From Arenibacter sp041392165 (GTDB taxonomy: Bacteria > Bacteroidota > Bacteroidia > Flavobacteriales > Flavobacteriaceae): a stretch of DNA of 64,000 bases. Numbering within the stretch: the first letter of the stretch is position 1; each line of letters starts with the position of its first letter. Location of the stretch: contig JAWKMN010000005.1 in assembly GCA_041392165.1 (NCBI GenBank), positions 165,230 to 229,229 of the forward strand, given 5' to 3'. A model generated the notes under the pieces. It did not search any database. It was not told the DNA's origin and saw only the letters and a list, made by a program, of their open reading frames with translations. This document shows positions 63,820 to 64,000 of the stretch, piece after piece. The translations under genes and the position numbers were made by a program.

Positions 63820-64000
63820 TTAATTTAAAAGATCCTTTATTTTTTCTGGTGGCCGTCCTACTACCCCCATATTGCCCATGATGACAATGGGACGTTCTAT
63901 GAGTTTTGGAAATGCTATCATGGCAGCTATTATTTCATCGTCCGTCATAGATTTTCCTTTGTACTTTTCTTTCCAAACGGTTTCGTTGGTTCGCACCAAC
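63820..64000 (-). CDS. ArsC/Spx-family reductase (arsenate reductase type), C-terminal part only
   Basis: The last 60 codons of a gene entering from the right edge. The end reads LVRTNETVWKEKYKGKSMTD then DEIIAAMIAFPKLIERPIVI and NMGVVGRPPEKIKDLLN, the C-terminus of the glutaredoxin-dependent ArsC/YffB family, with the RPIVI substrate-loop motif. The catalytic Cys lies outside the window, so true arsenate reduction cannot be judged. Confidence 0.85.
   Translation of the reverse strand, partial: LVRTNETVWKEKYKGKSMTDDEIIAAMIAFPKLIERPIVIMGNMGVVGRPPEKIKDLLN

Noticed and set aside
1..64000. Search for tRNA, rRNA, integrase, transposase and phage genes
   Set aside because: No cloverleaf with a GTTCRA-type T-loop, no rRNA core sequence and no integrase or transposase motif was recognised by eye; a tRNAscan/Infernal run would be needed to exclude small RNAs.

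Overview
The window looks like chromosomal DNA of a marine Bacteroidetes, most likely a member of the Flavobacteriaceae. Supporting signs are the low GC, Bacteroidetes-type promoters (TAnnTTTG -7 boxes), many short lipoprotein signals, a sulfatase with its maturase, Tat-exported Gfo/Idh/MocA oxidoreductases, a CarboxypepD_reg/plug outer-membrane barrel protein and a PadR-PspC-GIN cluster. No rRNA, tRNA, CRISPR array, transposase or phage gene was recognised. Nearly all genes belong to known families, so most of the novelty lies between genes.

Layout. 1-8.0 kb: truncated Tat-exported Gfo/Idh/MocA protein, APC permease, small HMA-like protein, then a glucan-processing pair (MGH1-like glycosidase and amylo-alpha-1,6-glucosidase). 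8.2-17.3 kb: carbohydrate scavenging, with a lipoprotein, a second Gfo/Idh/MocA enzyme, sulfatase, M28 peptidase, a lipoprotein formylglycine-generating enzyme, and galK-galT behind a large palindrome. 17.3-23.1 kb: cbpM/DnaJ, trxB, a PLP enzyme and dipeptide epimerase. 23.2-26.8 kb: DUF4870-PadR-PspC-GIN envelope cluster. 27-31 kb: DUF4442, AIM24-like, Nudix, DacB-type PBP. 31.4-37.4 kb: OxyR, a HlyD/ABC permease/TolC efflux set without an ATPase, and Dps. 37.5-46.8 kb: mixed membrane proteins, methyltransferase, phosphoesterase, serine hydrolase, acetylesterase, third Gfo/Idh/MocA and a Zn/nuclease-like protein. 47.2-49.5 kb: pxpABC (5-oxoprolinase). 49.5-57 kb: ilvD-ilvB-ilvN-ilvC-ilvA behind a classical attenuator with its own leader peptide. 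57-64 kb: gapN-like dehydrogenase, MFS exporter, TonB-receptor-like barrel and a truncated ArsC-family gene.

How it works together. The sulfatase and its maturase both carry lipoprotein signals, so maturation may take place at the cell surface or in the periplasm. galK/galT would convert galactose released outside the cell, and the MGH1/GDE pair would process alpha-glucans. OxyR (Cys199/Cys208) and Dps form an oxidative-stress set. The ilv leader links branched-chain amino-acid supply to transcription.

Intergenic signals. (1) Degenerate tandem arrays with a strict 8-nt period at four places. (2) A dispersed element of about 99-166 bp in four copies, sharing both ends and carrying nested inserts. 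(3) The ilv attenuator. (4) A 43-bp palindrome before galK.

Data caution. Four genes (MGH1-like, pxpA, ilvC, ilvA) are broken only by small indels, while the encoded protein sequence stays conserved between the breaks. This pattern fits sequencing or assembly error better than real gene decay, but it cannot be settled from the sequence alone.
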